Notes: generated by a model from the letters alone, not told the origin. Positions 47,127 through 56,532 are shown, counted from the first letter of the stretch. The stretch is 64,000 nt of DNA from PSRJ01 sp963825305 (GCA_963825305.1 CAWGTA010000004.1:558001-622000); one strand, 5' to 3'. A program made the numbers and translations.

Positions 47127-47567
47127 ATGCAGTACCAAACAAACCAGTTGTCGCTCGGCTCTGTAGAGGCAGAAGCCGATACACTGAAGGTGACGGTGGT
47201 GTACACTTCCGACCAAGCCACGCTTTCCGCAATGCAAAAGGCCGCGGTGCTGGCGGGTAGCCTGCACGCGAGGCTGACCTTGGTGTACCCGCAGATCGTT
47301 CCATTTCCGCGGCCGGTTACCAGTTCGCCGGTGTTGGCCGAATTCACCGAGAGGCGGCTCCGCAAGATTGCCGGCCAGGTTCCGGTAGATACCGAAATCC
47401 ACATCTGTCTTTGCCGCGATCGAGAAGATGCGCTTGCGGCGGCGCTGAAGCCGGGGTCCGTCGTGGTCCTCGGCGGACGCAAACGGTGGTGGCCCACGGC
47501 GGAGAAAAGCCTGGCCCGGAAGCTGCGCAGCGCCGGCCACGAAGTGATCTTCACAGAAACGGAGTAA
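47127..47567 (+). CDS. USP-like protein linked to Kdp, copy 2
   Basis: 146 residues from the ATG at 47127, which has GGGAG eight bases upstream; an earlier ATG at 47112 contains that ribosome site. It repeats the plan of copy 1: VTVVYTSDQATLSAMQKAA, RLTLVYPQIVPFPRPVTS, SVVVLGGRKRWWPTAEKSL and AGHEVIFTE. The two copies share roughly half of their positions by eye. It is the first gene of the Kdp transcript, 6 bp before the 27-residue peptide gene. Confidence 0.72.
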   Translation: MQYQTNQLSLGSVEAEADTLKVTVVYTSDQATLSAMQKAAVLAGSLHARLTLVYPQIVPFPRPVTSSPVLAEFTERRLRKIAGQVPVDTEIHICLCRDREDALAAALKPGSVVVLGGRKRWWPTAEKSLARKLRSAGHEVIFTETE

Positions 47568-47573
47568 GTTTCC

Positions 47574-47657
47574 ATGCTCGACGTATTTTACGTTGCCATA
47601 GGTTGCGTGTTTCTACTTGTATGCTGGGGCTTCACCAAAGCCTGCGACAAGCTGTAG
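47574..47657 (+). CDS. 27-residue membrane peptide of the Kdp operon
   Basis: The product MLDVFYVAIGCVFLLVCWGF then TKACDKL is a single membrane helix with a short basic-acidic tail. GGAG lies nine bases before the ATG. It sits exactly between the USP-like gene and kdpF. I recall small peptides ending in C(D/E)(K/R)L in front of kdpF in other genomes, so it is probably a genuine but unnamed accessory peptide of the pump. Confidence 0.7.
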   Translation: MLDVFYVAIGCVFLLVCWGFTKACDKL

Positions 47658-47669
47658 GAGAAAAATCCA

Positions 47670-47753
47670 ATGGATTACATCATTGCCGGCATCGCCTCAG
47701 TCGGTCTGTTCGTTTACCTGGTTTACGCTCTGCTTCGTCCGGAGCGGTTCTAA
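47670..47753 (+). CDS. kdpF: Kdp ATPase small subunit KdpF
   Basis: A 27-residue peptide MDYIIAGIASVGLFVYLVYA then LLRPERF. The ending YALLRPERF is the hallmark of KdpF, a single-helix subunit that stabilises the KdpABC complex in the membrane. AGGAG lies nine bases before the ATG, and kdpA begins 10 bp after the stop. Confidence 0.92.
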   Translation: MDYIIAGIASVGLFVYLVYALLRPERF

Positions 47754-47762
47754 GAGGAAACC

Positions 47763-49553
47763 ATGACTAGCTTAGGAATTCTGCAAATCCTTCTGTTGTT
47801 CGCCTTGGTGTTCGTCTGCACCAAGCCGCTCGGCGCCTACATGGCGCGCGTCTTCCAGGGCCAGCGCACTTTCCTGCATCCGGTTTTCGGTTGGCTGGAG
47901 ACACTCACTTACAAAGTGAGCGGTGTGCGTGAGGATGCGGAGCAACGCTGGACCCAGTACACCGCCGCGGTGATCAGTTTCAGTATCTTCGGATTTCTGC
48001 TGGTATACCTGCTGCAGCGGCTCCAGGGCTTCCTCCCCTTCAACCCGCAGCATTTCAATGCCAGTAATGTGAGTCCGGATCTGGCATTCAACACGGCCGC
48101 CAGTTTTCTCACCAACACTAACTGGCAGTCTTACGGTGGCGAGTCTACGTTCAGTTTCTTTGTGCAGATGGCGGCCTTCACGGTTCAGAACTTCGTGTCA
48201 GCAGCGGCCGGTCTGGCCATCGCCATCGCGGTGGTCCGCGGTTTCGCGCGGCACGAGACGAAGACCATCGGTAATTTCTGGGTCGATATGACCCGCTCCA
48301 CCGTGTACGTGCTGCTTCCGATCGCCATCATCGGCGCGTTGTTTTTGTGCTCGCAAGGCGTAATTCAGAACCTGAAGCCGAACACCAGCGTGACCACCGT
48401 TGAGGGCGGGAAACAAGCCATCGCGCAAGGCCCTGTAGCGTCGCAGGAAGTCATCAAGGAATTGGGCACCAACGGCGGCGGCTTCTTCAACACCAACTCC
48501 GCGCATCCCTACGAGAATCCCACGCCGGTGACCAACCTGTTCGAGATGTTCCTGATTCTGGTGATTCCCTCGGCTTTGACTTACACATTCGGACGAATGG
48601 TCGGGGACACTCGCCAAGGATGGGCCATTTTCGCGGCGTTCCTCATCATGGCCCTGGCGGGAGTTTTTGTCTGTTACGGATTCGAGCAATCGGGCAATCC
48701 CATCCTCGCCAAAATGGGGATTCAGACGGTCTCCACTTCCGGCCAGGCAGGCGGAAACATGGAAGGCAAAGAGGTTCGCAATGGAATAGCGAACTCCACC
48801 TTGTGGGCCACGTTAACAACCGACACCAGTTGCGGCGCGGTGAACGCGCAGCATGACAGCTTCCTGCCGATCGCCGGCCTGGTGCCACTGCTCAACATGA
48901 TGACAGATATCGTCATCTTCGGCGGCGTGGGCGCGGGACTGTACGGCATCTTGATCTACTGCATCATCGCAGTGTTCATCGCGGGATTGATGGTGGGCCG
49001 CACGCCGGAGTATCTAGGCAAGAAACTGGAGCAGAAAGAGGTCAAGATGGCCATGCTGGCGATCATCGTCACCTCCGCCAGCATACTGGTGTTTAGCGCC
49101 ATCAGCACGCAGGCCAACTTCCAGGCAAAGGGTTACTGGAACCCGCCGGGGCCGGCCGTCGCCAATACGAACAACAACGGCCCGCATGGACTCAGTGAAG
49201 TGATCTACGCCTACACCAGCGCTACCGGAAACAACGGAAGCGCTTTCGGCGGAATCAATGCCAATACGCCTTGGTACAACCTGACGATGGGTACGGCCAT
49301 GCTGATCGGCCGGTTCCTGTTCCTGATTCCGATACTGGCCGCCGCCGGCAGTCTCGCCGCCAAGAAGAAAGTCCCTGTGACCAGCGGCACTTTCCCGACG
49401 CATGGTCCTCTGTTCGTCGGGCTACTGATTGGCACTGTGATCATCATTGCGGTGCTTACCTATTTCCCGGCAGTTTCGCTGGGCCCGATCGTGGAGCATT
49501 ACCTGATGCAGAGCGGCAAACTGTTCGCCACGATCCTGCCGCTGTGGAGTTAA
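47763..49553 (+). CDS. kdpA: potassium-transporting ATPase, KdpA channel subunit
   Basis: 596 residues, normal for KdpA. About ten membrane helices; selectivity-filter segments of the Trk/KtrB-like fold are seen, for example TNTNWQSYGGESTFSF, TNGGGFFNTNSAHPYENPTP and a later NNGSAF region. KdpA binds and passes K+ while KdpB supplies the ATP-driven cycle. AGAGGAAA precedes the ATG. The operon order F-A-B-C is standard and makes a high-affinity uptake system used when potassium is scarce. Confidence 0.97.
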   Translation: MTSLGILQILLLFALVFVCTKPLGAYMARVFQGQRTFLHPVFGWLETLTYKVSGVREDAEQRWTQYTAAVISFSIFGFLLVYLLQRLQGFLPFNPQHFNASNVSPDLAFNTAASFLTNTNWQSYGGESTFSFFVQMAAFTVQNFVSAAAGLAIAIAVVRGFARHETKTIGNFWVDMTRSTVYVLLPIAIIGALFLCSQGVIQNLKPNTSVTTVEGGKQAIAQGPVASQEVIKELGTNGGGFFNTNSAHPYENPTPVTNLFEMFLILVIPSALTYTFGRMVGDTRQGWAIFAAFLIMALAGVFVCYGFEQSGNPILAKMGIQTVSTSGQAGGNMEGKEVRNGIANSTLWATLTTDTSCGAVNAQHDSFLPIAGLVPLLNMMTDIVIFGGVGAGLYGILIYCIIAVFIAGLMVGRTPEYLGKKLEQKEVKMAMLAIIVTSASILVFSAISTQANFQAKGYWNPPGPAVANTNNNGPHGLSEVIYAYTSATGNNGSAFGGINANTPWYNLTMGTAMLIGRFLFLIPILAAAGSLAAKKKVPVTSGTFPTHGPLFVGLLIGTVIIIAVLTYFPAVSLGPIVEHYLMQSGKLFATILPLWS

Positions 49554-49557
49554 CCTA

Positions 49558-51687
49558 ATGTCTACTGTGATCATGCCACCAGAACCTACACAGAACACGC
49601 CCCAGGAAGATCTGACCTCGCTTCTTCCGAAGAAGCTGACGCGGGCCCGCCCGCTGTTCGATCCGGAAATCGTGGGGCGCGCGACCCGGGCTTCGTTCGG
49701 GAAGCTCAACCCCATCACATTGGCGAAAAACCCGGTGATGTTCGTGGTGGAAGTAGGCGCCGCACTCACCACGGTGTTCATGGTCCGCGACATCTTCACG
49801 GGCGCAGCCGGCGTCGGATTCTCAGTGCAAATCGCGCTGTGGCTCTGGTTCACCGTTCTGTTCGCCAACTTCGCCGAAGCTATGGCGGAAGCGCGTGGCA
49901 AAGCCCAGGCGGACAGTCTGCGCAAGGCCAAGACCGATGTGATCGCAAAGCGCCTGACCTCGTCTGGGAAGATCGAACAGGTCCCCGGTTCCGCGCTGCG
50001 AGCGGGCGATAACGTACTTTGTGATGCCGGTGACCTGATTCCCGGTGATGGGGAGGTAGTCGACGGGATCGCCACGGTGGACGAGTCCGTGATCACCGGC
50101 GAGAGTGCGCCGGTCATTCGCGAGTCAGGCGGCGACCGCAGCGCTGTCACCGGCGGCACCAAAGTGCTGTCGGATCAGATCAAGATCAAGATCACGTCCA
50201 ACCCGGGAGAGACGTTCCTGGATCGCATGATCGCTCTGGTCGAGGGGGCCCAGCGGCAAAAGACTCCCAATGAGATCGCGCTCAATATCTTGATCGCGGG
50301 CCTCACCCTGATCTTCCTGCTGGCGGTCGTCACCTTGCAGCCGTATGCCGCATTCAGTGTGTCCCAAGCGCATGCTGGATCAGTCCCAACGGTGGCGGTC
50401 TTGGTCTCGTTGCTGGTCTGTCTCATCCCCACCACCATTGGCGGGCTGCTATCAGCCATCGGCATCGCGGGCATGGACCGCGTGATGCAGCATAATGTGC
50501 TGGCCATGAGCGGCAAGGCAGTGGAAGCGGCCGGCGACGTGAACTCTCTGCTGCTGGACAAGACCGGCACCATCACGCTTGGCAATCGGCAGGCGGTGGA
50601 GTTCCTTACCATCAGCGGCGTGACCGAGCAGGAACTGGCCGACGCTGCGCAGTTATCCAGCCTGGCGGACGAGACACCCGAGGGTCGCTCCATTGTGGTC
50701 CTTGCGAAGGAAAAATACGGCCTGCGCGGGCGTCACATTCCGGAAAACGAAGCGACTTTTATCCCGTTTTCCGCCTACACGCGGATGAGCGGCGTGGACT
50801 TCGAGGGCCGCAAGCTCCGCAAGGGCGCGAGCGACGCGATCATAAAGTTTGTGATCGAACGCGGCGGTGAAGTGCCCGGAAATTTCCAGGAGATGAGCGA
50901 CCGCATTGCTCGCAATGGCGGCACGCCGCTGGCTGTGGCCGACGGGCCGCGGCTCATGGGCATCATCCACCTGAAAGACATCGTCAAGGGTGGTATGAAG
51001 GAGCGCATCGCGCAACTGCGGCGCATGGGCATTCGCAGCATCATGATCACGGGCGATAACCCTCTAACAGCCGCCGCCATTGCGGGAGAAGCCGGCGTGG
51101 ACGATTTTCTGGCGCAGGCGACACCGAAGGACAAGCTCGAGTACATCAAGAAAGAGCAGAGCGCCGGCCGCCTCGTCGCCATGACTGGTGACGGCACCAA
51201 CGACGCCCCCGCGCTGGCGCAGGCCGATGTGGGGCTCGCCATGAATACGGGCACCGTGGCTGCCAAGGAAGCCGGCAATATGGTGGACCTGGATAGCAAC
51301 CCCACCAAGCTCATCGAAGTCGTGGCTATCGGCAAACAGTTGCTGATTACGCGCGGCGCGCTTACCACTTTTTCGATCGCCAACGATGTAGCCAAGTATT
51401 TCGCGATCATCCCGGCGATGTTCATGGCGACTTACCCCGTGCTCTCCAAACTCAACATCATGGGGCTGCATACGCCCCAGAGCGCAGTGCTCTCCGCCGT
51501 CATTTTCAACGCGCTGATCATCATTGCGCTAGTCCCACTTGCTCTGCGCGGCGTGAAATACCGGCCGCTCGATGCAGCCAGTCTCCTGCGGCGGAACCTG
51601 CTGATCTACGGCATCGGCGGGATCCTGGTTCCGTTCCCCGGAATTTGGGCTATCGATCAACTGCTGACGCTGTTGCATCTAGCGTAA
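49558..51687 (+). CDS. kdpB: potassium-transporting ATPase, KdpB catalytic subunit
   Basis: 709 residues. A P-type ATPase with the phosphorylation motif DKTGT (Asp about 334), the actuator loop VDESVITGESAPV, the ATP-binding KGASDA and the hinge MTGDGTNDAPALAQAD. Seven membrane helices are predicted. It starts 4 bp after kdpA. The first 30 residues carry an unusual proline-rich extension compared with short family members. Confidence 0.97.
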   Translation: MSTVIMPPEPTQNTPQEDLTSLLPKKLTRARPLFDPEIVGRATRASFGKLNPITLAKNPVMFVVEVGAALTTVFMVRDIFTGAAGVGFSVQIALWLWFTVLFANFAEAMAEARGKAQADSLRKAKTDVIAKRLTSSGKIEQVPGSALRAGDNVLCDAGDLIPGDGEVVDGIATVDESVITGESAPVIRESGGDRSAVTGGTKVLSDQIKIKITSNPGETFLDRMIALVEGAQRQKTPNEIALNILIAGLTLIFLLAVVTLQPYAAFSVSQAHAGSVPTVAVLVSLLVCLIPTTIGGLLSAIGIAGMDRVMQHNVLAMSGKAVEAAGDVNSLLLDKTGTITLGNRQAVEFLTISGVTEQELADAAQLSSLADETPEGRSIVVLAKEKYGLRGRHIPENEATFIPFSAYTRMSGVDFEGRKLRKGASDAIIKFVIERGGEVPGNFQEMSDRIARNGGTPLAVADGPRLMGIIHLKDIVKGGMKERIAQLRRMGIRSIMITGDNPLTAAAIAGEAGVDDFLAQATPKDKLEYIKKEQSAGRLVAMTGDGTNDAPALAQADVGLAMNTGTVAAKEAGNMVDLDSNPTKLIEVVAIGKQLLITRGALTTFSIANDVAKYFAIIPAMFMATYPVLSKLNIMGLHTPQSAVLSAVIFNALIIIALVPLALRGVKYRPLDAASLLRRNLLIYGIGGILVPFPGIWAIDQLLTLLHLA

Positions 51688-51700
51688 GAAAGGTATCCAT

Positions 51701-52270
51701 ATGTGGAAAGAGATTTTGCCAGGACTTCGAATCAACATCTTCTTGACGCTGGTGCTCGGCGTGGTATATCCGCTGGCCATCACGGGGATTTGCCAGGTGG
51801 TGTTTCCACACCAGGCCAACGGAAGCCTGATCACCTCAGGCGATAAGGTGATCGGTTCGGAACTGATCGGCCAGAACTTCAGCAAGCCGGAATATTTTCA
51901 GCCGCGGCCCTCAGCGGCCGGCAATGACGGATATGACGCGACCTCGTCGAATGCATCCTTCTATGGACCGACCAATCAGAAACTGATCGACCGGGTGAAG
52001 GCATCAGTGGATAAATTCCATAAGGACAACCCGGATTTCCACGGACCCATACCGGCTGATTTGTTGACTTCCTCCGCCAGCGGTCTCGATCCGGATATTA
52101 GCCCCGATTCGGCGATGGCTCAAGCCGCACGAGTTGCCAAGGCGCGCGGCGTGCCGGTGGAGCGGATCAATCAATTAATCGCAAGTCTCACGCAAAAGCC
52201 GGACCTCGGCATCCTCGGCGAGCCCCGTGTGAACGTATTGAAGCTAAACCTTGCGCTAGACGCTAAGTAG
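51701..52270 (+). CDS. kdpC: potassium-transporting ATPase, KdpC subunit
   Basis: 189 residues. One N-terminal membrane helix (INIFLTLVLGVVYPLAITGI) and a periplasm-facing domain with the family motifs GSELIGQNF, YFQPRPSA, TSSASGLDPDISP and the ending VNVLKLNLALD. KdpC assembles with KdpA and KdpB. Last gene of the operon; a strong terminator starts at once. No kdpD or kdpE sensor genes follow. Confidence 0.97.
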   Translation: MWKEILPGLRINIFLTLVLGVVYPLAITGICQVVFPHQANGSLITSGDKVIGSELIGQNFSKPEYFQPRPSAAGNDGYDATSSNASFYGPTNQKLIDRVKASVDKFHKDNPDFHGPIPADLLTSSASGLDPDISPDSAMAQAARVAKARGVPVERINQLIASLTQKPDLGILGEPRVNVLKLNLALDAK

Positions 52271-52301
52271 CACAGGCCTCCAGGCCTGTGTCCGGTTTTT
52301 T
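52271..52301 (+). terminator. rho-independent terminator of the Kdp operon
   Basis: An 8-bp stem CACAGGCC/GGCCTGTG with a TCCA loop, then TCCGG and six T. It begins right after the kdpC stop. The hairpin is nearly the same as that at 59674-59704. Confidence 0.88.
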
Positions 52302-52304
52302 GAT

Positions 52305-53995
52305 TTATCGCGCAGCTGCCGCCGCCGTCTGAGCCGTCGCGTCGTACACGAGCCGCCCGCCCACCATCGTCATCACCGGCTTGATCTCCTTGATCTGGTC
52401 GGCCGGGATGGTGAGGTAGTCGCGGTCAAGCACCACCAGGTCCGCCAGCTTGCCCGACTGAATCGAACCCAGGTTCGCCTTCCTGGAACACCAGGTAGGC
52501 ATTCTTGCGCGTGTGCGCGATCAGCGCATCCTCACGGCTGATGGTCTGCCGCAGCACTTTCGCGCCGCCAGCCATCTTGCCAGTCACGGCGAAATACAGC
52601 GTCGTAAATGGCAGCGTCTGATTGGCCGCGGTTCCATCGGTGCCCAGCCCCCATTCGATGGCGCTGTTTTGAATCGTGCGCAGCGGCGGCATATCGTACG
52701 CGCCGTCTCCAAAGCCTTCGTGCATGATCCCGCCATTGATCACAGCCCACGGATTCACCACCGCGGACATCCCCAGTTTCTTCATGCGCTCGAGCTGTGA
52801 AGCGTTGATCTGATTCACGTGCGCCAGGGCCCAGCGCAGGTTCTTAACCGGATGTTCTTTGTTGATCGCCTCAATCTGATCGAGAAACGCGTCGATGGTA
52901 GTGCTCAACTCCGCATGGACATGCAGGGGGAGACCGGCCTGAGCTATCGCCATAGCCATGCGGCGCCACTGCGCCAACTGGTCCGGCTGGGGAGCGGACG
53001 TGAGTCGCAAACATCGGGTCATGCAGCGGCCCATATACGCTTTCGCCGAAGAAAATGCTGTCGATGTAGCTGTCCCCCTGAAACAGCTTCATCTGCGGAA
53101 TCTGCTGCAGAGACCGATCCACTTGCTGCGGCGTGCCGGCGGCTGCGCCGTCGATACAAAATGCCCGGATGTTGAGATGCCCCTGCGCCTTCCACTTTTG
53201 GAAAATATCCAACACATCGGCTGGGCACCCCGGCACGCCTGCCGCGGTGAGGCCCGCGCGATTCATATCCGCGACCAGGCTCACGGTGCTGGCCTCCAAC
53301 TGCTCCGGCGCTACTTTGGGAAGCTTGTTTACAACGGCACGCGTGCCCGCGATGTCGCCGCGGACGATGCCCGTGGGCTTTCCGGCGGTATCGCGCTCGA
53401 TCGACCCTTTGAGGAAATCCGGCGGGTCGGGCGCATTGGCCTGAATCCCCAACGCATCGAGCGCGCGGCTGTTCAGAAAGATCTGGTAATACGATTCCTG
53501 CAGCGCCACCGGATTGTCCGGCGCAATCCGGTCCAATTCTTCGCGCGTGAAAACCTTGGGATCGTCGGCGAACTGTTGATGAGCCCAGCCGCCAATGGTA
53601 TACACCCATTGGCCTGCCCCCACAGACTTGGCCCGCGCGCGCAGCATTTCTACAGCTTGCTTGCGCGACTCCACACCGTCGAAGCGCAGTTCCTTTTGCC
53701 AGGTGGTGGCCGCACGCAGCAGGTGCAGATGGTTGTCGATCAACCCGGGAATGACCGCTCGGCCCCGCAGGTCGATTCTTCGAGCATTCGGTCCCGCCAA
53801 CTGAGCCATCTCCTGGTTGGTGCCGACGGCCACGATGCGGTCGCCTCTGATCGCGACAGCCTGCGCGATGGTGAAGCGGTCATCGACGGTGATGATCTTC
53901 CCATTTGAAAGGATCAGGTCCGGGGCCGGCTCTTGCGAAGCCATCGGCATCACAGTCGCCGCCAAGGCCGCAATTAATAGAAGGCTGATTCGCAT
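52305..53995 (-). CDS. secreted amidohydrolase (YtcJ-like, two frameshifts)
   Basis: About 562 residues when three frames are joined. The signal peptide ends PMASQ. Motifs follow the amidohydrolase superfamily in its YtcJ/exoenzyme-regulatory branch: DLILSNGKIITVDD, VIPGLIDNHLHL (metal HxH), HVHAELSTTIDAFLDQIE, LAHVNQINASQLER and the C-terminal SGKLADLVVLDRDYL. The breaks are near 52990-53006 (extra base) and at 52478-52479 (extra G; should read VFQEANLGSIQSG). Reaction unknown, a periplasmic hydrolysis is likely. It converges with the Kdp operon. Confidence 0.85.
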
Positions 53996-53997
53996 AG

Positions 53998-54777
53998 CTA
54001 TTTACCTACCAGATGTTCCGCATCGACGTTGAACTCATTGCACACGTACTCATGAATTTCCCAATTCGTAAGCAGCGTGTGAGTCCGCTTGAAAGTATAC
54101 GGCTTGAGGAAAGCCTTGGGATCTTCCATAGTGACTTCGATTTCGAGATGTCCCAAGTCGGGCCGCCGGAAGCGCTCAATCACGTGCAACTCTTCGGAAT
54201 GCGGCAGGCCCTGACCGTTAAGCCAGGTCTTGTCGTTGAAGCCGACCGTGTCGACCACCAAGGTATCTCCATCCCACTTCCCGATGGAGTCACCCATCCA
54301 CAGCGGCTCCAGGTCTTTCGGGTGACCGCGGCCGTCCAGGAAGAACTGGCGATAGCTATGAATGTTCCCCTCGTCGAGATACACAATCAGCGTGGGGGTT
54401 TGCACGATCTTGTAAGGGAACGGAGAAAGCCTGGGCACGCCGGCGGGCAGGCAGTGGCCTTCCGGATCGTCCTTGCTCAGGTTCCCGCGTCGTTCCTTAT
54501 ATAACGCGTCGGCCCACGGCTGCAAAGGAGGCTGGCCCATGGTGAAGAAGTTGGGGCCGGGGTTCCAGACTCCCGAGAGATCCACCTTTCCATCGGGTGT
54601 GTGAGGCGTGGGTCCGGTGGGAATCTGGTCTCGCTCCAGCCAGTTCTTCTCGGCGCCTTTTTCGGATTTCCCCGGTTTCCCCTGTTCCGATTGAGCCGGG
54701 CTGTTGACGGGCAGCAGAGCCAGAACCGCGGCCACGGTCGCCGCACTGACGAACCAAGTAAAGTACTGCTTTCCCAC
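53998..54777 (-). CDS. conserved secreted protein next to DUF6152-like gene
   Basis: 259 residues from the GTG at 54777, selected because GAGGAG lies before it; a longer frame to 54849 would run into the upstream gene. A signal peptide (WFVSAATVAAVLALLPVNSP) is followed by a Lys-rich linker and a domain with VDLSGVWNPGPNF, YKIVQTPTLIVYLDEGNIHSYR, LEPLWMGDSIGKWDGDTLVV and a conserved IERFRRPD. I know this type as a hypothetical protein multiplied in Acidobacteriota, often beside DUF6152-like genes, as here. Function unknown. Confidence 0.78.
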   Translation of the reverse strand: MGKQYFTWFVSAATVAAVLALLPVNSPAQSEQGKPGKSEKGAEKNWLERDQIPTGPTPHTPDGKVDLSGVWNPGPNFFTMGQPPLQPWADALYKERRGNLSKDDPEGHCLPAGVPRLSPFPYKIVQTPTLIVYLDEGNIHSYRQFFLDGRGHPKDLEPLWMGDSIGKWDGDTLVVDTVGFNDKTWLNGQGLPHSEELHVIERFRRPDLGHLEIEVTMEDPKAFLKPYTFKRTHTLLTNWEIHEYVCNEFNVDAEHLVGK

Positions 54778-54808
54778 GTTTGCGTCTCCTCTTGAGTGGA
54801 ACCGCGCG

Positions 54809-55237
54809 CTATTTGGATGGAGGAGCTTCATCCGCCGACGAGCCGGCAAACACCTTCTTGCCGTTGGCCAGCGTAATCAGCTTGGAATTAGCGTGGATCG
54901 ACCCATCCGCCAGCGGCTTGCCGTCCTTCGCCGGAAAGCCATCCACCGTAACCTCGTCGCCCGCCTTGAGTGAGTTCCTGGTCCAACCTTGTCGCGCCAA
55001 AGCGTTCGGACTGAGCGACTCAAACGCCCACGTCACGGCTTTGCCGTTCTCATCCTTGGCCTCAACCCAGACATACGCATGGGGATTCACCCAGGCGACC
55101 TTGGTGACCACTCCCTTCACCGTGACCGTCTTACTCGAGTCATACTCGGCCGCAAACGAGTGATGGGCCCATGCCGGCATGCTGCATAGGAACAGACCGA
55201 AAACCGCCGCAACTCTAACCGATCGAAGTATCAGCAC
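54809..55237 (-). CDS. DUF6152-like secreted protein
   Basis: 142 residues. The signal peptide ends MPAWA and the mature protein would begin HHSFAAEYDSSKTV. It carries the WVNPHAYVW motif and an OB-like beta pattern. Paralogue of the partial gene at 1-304. The N-terminal His-His after cleavage invites the idea of a metal site, but that is inference. It precedes the 259-residue secreted protein gene by 31 bp and probably forms an operon with it and the amidohydrolase. Confidence 0.82.
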   Translation of the reverse strand: MLILRSVRVAAVFGLFLCSMPAWAHHSFAAEYDSSKTVTVKGVVTKVAWVNPHAYVWVEAKDENGKAVTWAFESLSPNALARQGWTRNSLKAGDEVTVDGFPAKDGKPLADGSIHANSKLITLANGKKVFAGSSADEAPPSK

Positions 55238-55397
55238 GCACCTCCAGCTCCGAATCCCCGCAGCTTATTCTGTTGCAGAACTATATCGTGGCAGGGGGCG
55301 GAAGTCAAACGAAGAGGGGGAGCGTGCTATAACAGGGATTGACAATCTTCGCTATCCTCGCCACTCTGAAGCCGACAGCGAACAAGGAGCACTTTCC

Positions 55398-55664
55398 ATG
55401 AACGTCTCTCTCACGCCGGAATTGGAGAAGTTTGTCAGCGCCAAAGTGGAATCGGGCCGCTATAACTCAGCGAGCGAGGTTGTCCGCGAAGCGCTGCGGC
55501 TTTTGGAAGAGCATGACTCGGCACGCGCCGCCCAACTGGCGGGATTCAACGAGGAACTGGGCCGCCGCATCGCCGCCCTCGATCGCGGGGAAGCCGTTGA
55601 TCCCGCTGCAGCCCGCGCCCGATTACGGCAAAAGTCTGAGCAGCGCCGAAAGCCCCGCGCGTGA
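55398..55664 (+). CDS. parD: ParD-family antitoxin
   Basis: 88 residues from the ATG at 55398 (AAGGAG upstream). The N-terminal MNVSLTPELEKFVSAKVESG and SASEVVREALRLLEEHD are the ParD/CopG ribbon-helix-helix pattern; the tail is Arg-rich. ParD binds ParE, a gyrase-targeting toxin, and represses its own promoter. The toxin gene that follows has lost its N-terminal half, so this antitoxin may protect against other ParE proteins or be decaying. Confidence 0.88.
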   Translation: MNVSLTPELEKFVSAKVESGRYNSASEVVREALRLLEEHDSARAAQLAGFNEELGRRIAALDRGEAVDPAAARARLRQKSEQRRKPRA

Positions 55665-55666
55665 GT

Positions 55667-55833
55667 GGGTACGTCCACTGCGTGAGGATCTTACTCCCTA
55701 TCCGGTCCTATTCTGGCCGGTCGGAGCTTACCTCATCATCTACCGCTCCGAGCGACTCCCAATTGAGATTGTGGCCGTGACACAGGGATCACGCGATATC
55801 CCCGCCTTTCTGAGCATTCGCGGTAGGCACTGA
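55667..55833 (+). pseudogene. parE: ParE toxin, N-terminally truncated
   Basis: Only the last 55 or so residues of a ParE-like protein are present (VRPLREDLTPYPVLFWPVGA, then YLIIYRSERLPIEIVAV). This matches the strand-rich C-terminal half of the RelE/ParE fold; about 40-45 N-terminal residues are absent and no start codon or alternative frame with the missing part exists between here and parD. Confidence 0.75.
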
Positions 55834-56532
55834 ATTCGGATGATAATATTCGGCCCGACGAGACGAGATTGCGCTTTGTCGATAGGCCGTTAGTTAGTCG
55901 GCTGGTTTTCATTTGAGGAAATCGCTCCAAGAGATGAACCTGTTGCTTACCTCTTCCCAGGAGAGTCCCGAAGCTGGGTTACTCAAGAAGCTGGGTTACT
56001 CAAAAGGTTCGCTTTTCGGCGCGACGGTTCCTGTTTTTGCCAGTCGTGGACCGGCACAGCCACACCAAAACGCTCTTCAGTGACTCCCTGCCCTTGCGAA
56101 CAACCTCCCTAATTCTCGTGAGATGGCCGCCCTGTTACAAACCCGCTTCGCCTCTTTATGCTATAGGTGGGGAAAGAGGAACAGCCTTGCCATCCCCTGA
56201 TGTAACCGTTCGCAGGCAAAAACGCGAAACGAACCCATTTTCGACGCCAACGCAATGAAACCAAACCGGATCTTACCCGGAAAACGAACCGGAAAAACGA
56301 ACCCAAACTCACGGCCCTGGCCGAAGACGGTCATAACTGAGTGCCTCACCCCGCGTGCCGCTTCCATTTGACTTCCTCCAACCCCGGGTATATGATTCCC
56401 AAAATTCGATCGTTAGAGTTTTCGCGTTCGTCCGGGGATTAGGCAGCCGTTGTAGTCGTCTTTAAGAAACGGGTTACCGCTCCTCTCTGCTGCTAGTTGG
56501 GGGGAGCTGTAACCACAGGAGAACTGACCTAG
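55834..56532. other. 699-bp non-coding stretch
   Basis: No gene recognised. Base composition is lower in GC than the flanks. A 17-bp unit (GAAGCTGGGTTACTCAA) is duplicated in tandem at 55970-56003, and a repetitive patch rich in AAACGAACC lies at 56225-56305. It may be decayed sequence or regulatory leader for the beta-helix gene. Confidence 0.4.
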
